Shown here in pieces: positions 62,440 through 64,000 of a stretch of 64,000 nucleotides of DNA; position 1 is the stretch's first letter; each line of letters opens with the position of its first letter. The notes under the pieces were generated by a model. That model did not search any database. It was given only the letters and a program-made list of their open reading frames with translations, and was not told the origin of the DNA. Origin of the DNA: Photorhabdus cinerea (lineage in GTDB: Bacteria > Pseudomonadota > Gammaproteobacteria > Enterobacterales > Enterobacteriaceae). Location: NCBI RefSeq assembly GCF_011189575.1, contig NZ_PUJW01000004.1:62001-126000 (forward strand), given 5' to 3'. Made by a program: the position numbers and the translations under genes.

Positions 62440-63009
62440 AAAAACCACCTTGTTATATTTAACATGATTTTATATGATTTTTCCACATAGAACACGCTGG
62501 AAAATATTTTTAATATTCTATCTTAAAGAATAATATTTAATCAATGTAATTTTGATTGTGAAAATTAAATGTAAGTTTTAATTGATTTTAATAACTTAAT
62601 ATAATGTCTGGGAATAATGATTTCAAAAAGAAATAAATTTAATATTCAATAGTGATTGTAAATAGATGATGTAATTTCTTTCGTGAATCATTTATGGCTT
62701 AGATCGTGCACTTTTATCTGTAATTAAGTTTGCGATATATTCTATTTAATACCCATGTCGAGTATCAACAAAAAATAGGGGGAATAAGCAGTAGTATTAT
62801 GCCAGCGTCAGTAAAAAAACAATCATATAATTAACTTAAATTCCAGGTAAAAAAATATTTTGCGAAGCTGTTCGCATTGGTTTGTGAAATTATTCCTAGC
62901 TCAAAATTAATCTGCGAAGGTGTTTGATAATTCTTTAGGTGCTTATGGCTGCTTGGGAAGAAATAAGGAATACTCTGTTGCGAAAATAAAAGGGTAAGGA
63001 TGAATAAGG
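62440..63009. other. AT-rich DNA upstream of comEC
   Basis: About 570 bp with no gene seen. It holds the promoter of the oxygenase-LysE pair and perhaps that of comEC. Confidence 0.45.
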
Positions 63010-64000
63010 ATGTGGCTTTCAGTTTTGATAAACAGGATAACGATAAACTGGAAGCAACCGATTCCGGTAATCAGCGTTAATCAGGCAGCGATAGCAATTA
63101 TTATCGGTATTATACCCCTGCTTTTTTTGCCTGAATTACCCCAGAAATGGCAGATTATTGCATTTTTGTTATTGGCTCTATTCTGTTTATTTTTGCCATT
63201 TTGTCTTTGCCGGATGATCTCAATTTCATTGCTGGCATTTCTGCTAGGGTGCTGGCAGGGAAATCATCTGCTTGAACAAATAATCTATCTTAGTGAGAGA
63301 GGACATATATCGCAGGCTATTATTGAAAGCTTGTCATTGGGTGATGAGGAAAAAAACAAAGTTCTTCTTCGCCTGATTAAAACAGAAGATAAAATTATTT
63401 TTCCGCCGCTGTATGTCTCTGCTTATTGGGATTTTTCCCCTGACACTTTGTGTGCTGGTCAAAAATGGCAGTTAAACATGAAATTACGACCCGTTCATAG
63501 TCAGTTAAATCAAGGTGGTTATGATAGTCAGCGTAGAGCATTAGCTATTCGTCAACCTCTGACAGGGAAAGTGCTCCATGCTGAATTAATTGATGAAAAA
63601 TGTAATTTACGCCAGCGATTGGTCAGTAATATTGCGCCGACTATCCGTGAGTTGAAACATAGTGGCATTGCAATGGCATTAGCCTTTGGTGAACGTCAAT
63701 GGTTGAGCAAGGAGAATAATTTATTATTACAGCAAACAGGCACGGCGCATCTTATGGCGATTTCAGGGTTACATATTACTGTTGCCAGCATGTTTGGTTG
63801 GTGGATGGCAAGATTATTGCAACTCTTTTTTCCCATCCATTGGATAGGGCACAGATTCCCACTGATCTCTGGCTGGATAGTTGCAATGATTTATGTATGG
63901 CTATCGGGTTGGGGTATTCCGGCTATTCGCGCCTTACTGGGTTTGACACTTTGGCTTTATTTACGTTATAGAAATATTCTGTGTTTCCCTTGGCAATGGG
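63010..64000 (+). CDS. comEC: ComEC/Rec2 DNA uptake channel, N-terminal part (cut by window edge)
   Basis: ComEC forms the inner-membrane channel for single-stranded DNA uptake; in E. coli the gene is called ycaI. The visible 330 codons show an N-terminal membrane pair, an OB-like region (FSPDTLCAGQKWQLNMKLRP, then QLNQGGYDSQRRALAIRQPL) and the start of the Competence domain with GTAHLMAISGLHITVASMFG, GWGIPAIRALLGLTLWLY. The frame stays open to the edge. ATG 63010 follows AAGGATGAATAAGG. It sits after ihfB, as in E. coli but separated by the accessory island. Confidence 0.93.
   Translation, partial: MWLSVLINRITINWKQPIPVISVNQAAIAIIIGIIPLLFLPELPQKWQIIAFLLLALFCLFLPFCLCRMISISLLAFLLGCWQGNHLLEQIIYLSERGHISQAIIESLSLGDEEKNKVLLRLIKTEDKIIFPPLYVSAYWDFSPDTLCAGQKWQLNMKLRPVHSQLNQGGYDSQRRALAIRQPLTGKVLHAELIDEKCNLRQRLVSNIAPTIRELKHSGIAMALAFGERQWLSKENNLLLQQTGTAHLMAISGLHITVASMFGWWMARLLQLFFPIHWIGHRFPLISGWIVAMIYVWLSGWGIPAIRALLGLTLWLYLRYRNILCFPWQW

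Overview
The window is from a gammaproteobacterial chromosome, almost certainly Photorhabdus (Morganellaceae, insect pathogen and nematode symbiont). The backbone follows the Enterobacterales order seen in E. coli (his leader/yeeZ; ybjG-rybB-grxA-ybjC-ybjN-rlmC-artMQIP-lysO-macAB-cspD-clpSA-infA-aat-cydCD-trxB-lrp-ftsK-lolA-rarA-serS; pflA-pflB-focA-ycaO; serC-aroA-cmk-rpsA-ihfB-comEC). The genus call rests on a tandem pair of small proteins matching the Photorhabdus crystalline inclusion proteins CipA and CipB, on two 127-bp ERIC elements, and on the AT-rich, long intergenic regions.

Layout. 1-3.2 kb: start of the his operon (hisL leader peptide, attenuator, hisG, 5' end of hisD) on the minus strand, then yeeZ and a GstB-like glutathione transferase. 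3.4-9.2 kb: the PBP6-type carboxypeptidase dacC, a TnpB remnant, an ERIC element, cipB and cipA in long AT-rich spacers, and the serine transporter sdaC. 10.2-13.9 kb: ybjG, the small RNA RybB with a sigma-E-type promoter, grxA, a decayed ybjC, ybjN and rlmC. 13.9-21.4 kb: arginine ABC transporter (artPIQM), lysine exporter lysO and macrolide/peptide exporter macAB. 21.4-38.5 kb: conserved housekeeping block (cspD, clpSA, infA, aat, cydDC, trxB, lrp, ftsK, lolA, rarA, serS).

38.6-45 kb is an accessory island: two paralogous BPSS1780-type membrane proteins, a small membrane protein, an IS30-type transposase scrap, an orphan Hcp (type VI secretion tube protein) and, convergent to it, a DUF4225-type candidate effector followed by two related small membrane proteins that look like a duplicated immunity gene. 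45-51.2 kb: anaerobic pyruvate formate-lyase cluster (focA-pflB-pflA) with an FNR-like site, and ycaO. 51.3-53.4 kb: periplasmic L-asparaginase ansB and a TacA/TacT-type toxin-antitoxin pair inserted before serC. 53.5-59.1 kb: serC-aroA-cmk-rpsA-ihfB. 59.4-62.4 kb: a second accessory island between ihfB and comEC, with a PAAR protein and a colicin E9-type HNH DNase that lie in one reading frame split by a single TAG, an Im9-like immunity gene, a LysE-type exporter and a 2-oxoglutarate/Fe(II) oxygenase. The window ends inside comEC.

The most unusual points are the amber-split PAAR-DNase effector with its immunity gene, the Hcp/DUF4225/double-immunity cluster, the duplication of whole cip cassettes including flanking sequence, and a short sequence motif found upstream of five minus-strand accessory genes (cipA, cipB, both BPSS1780 paralogs and the DUF4225 gene). 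All identifications come from reading the sequence and recalled family knowledge; no database search was run.
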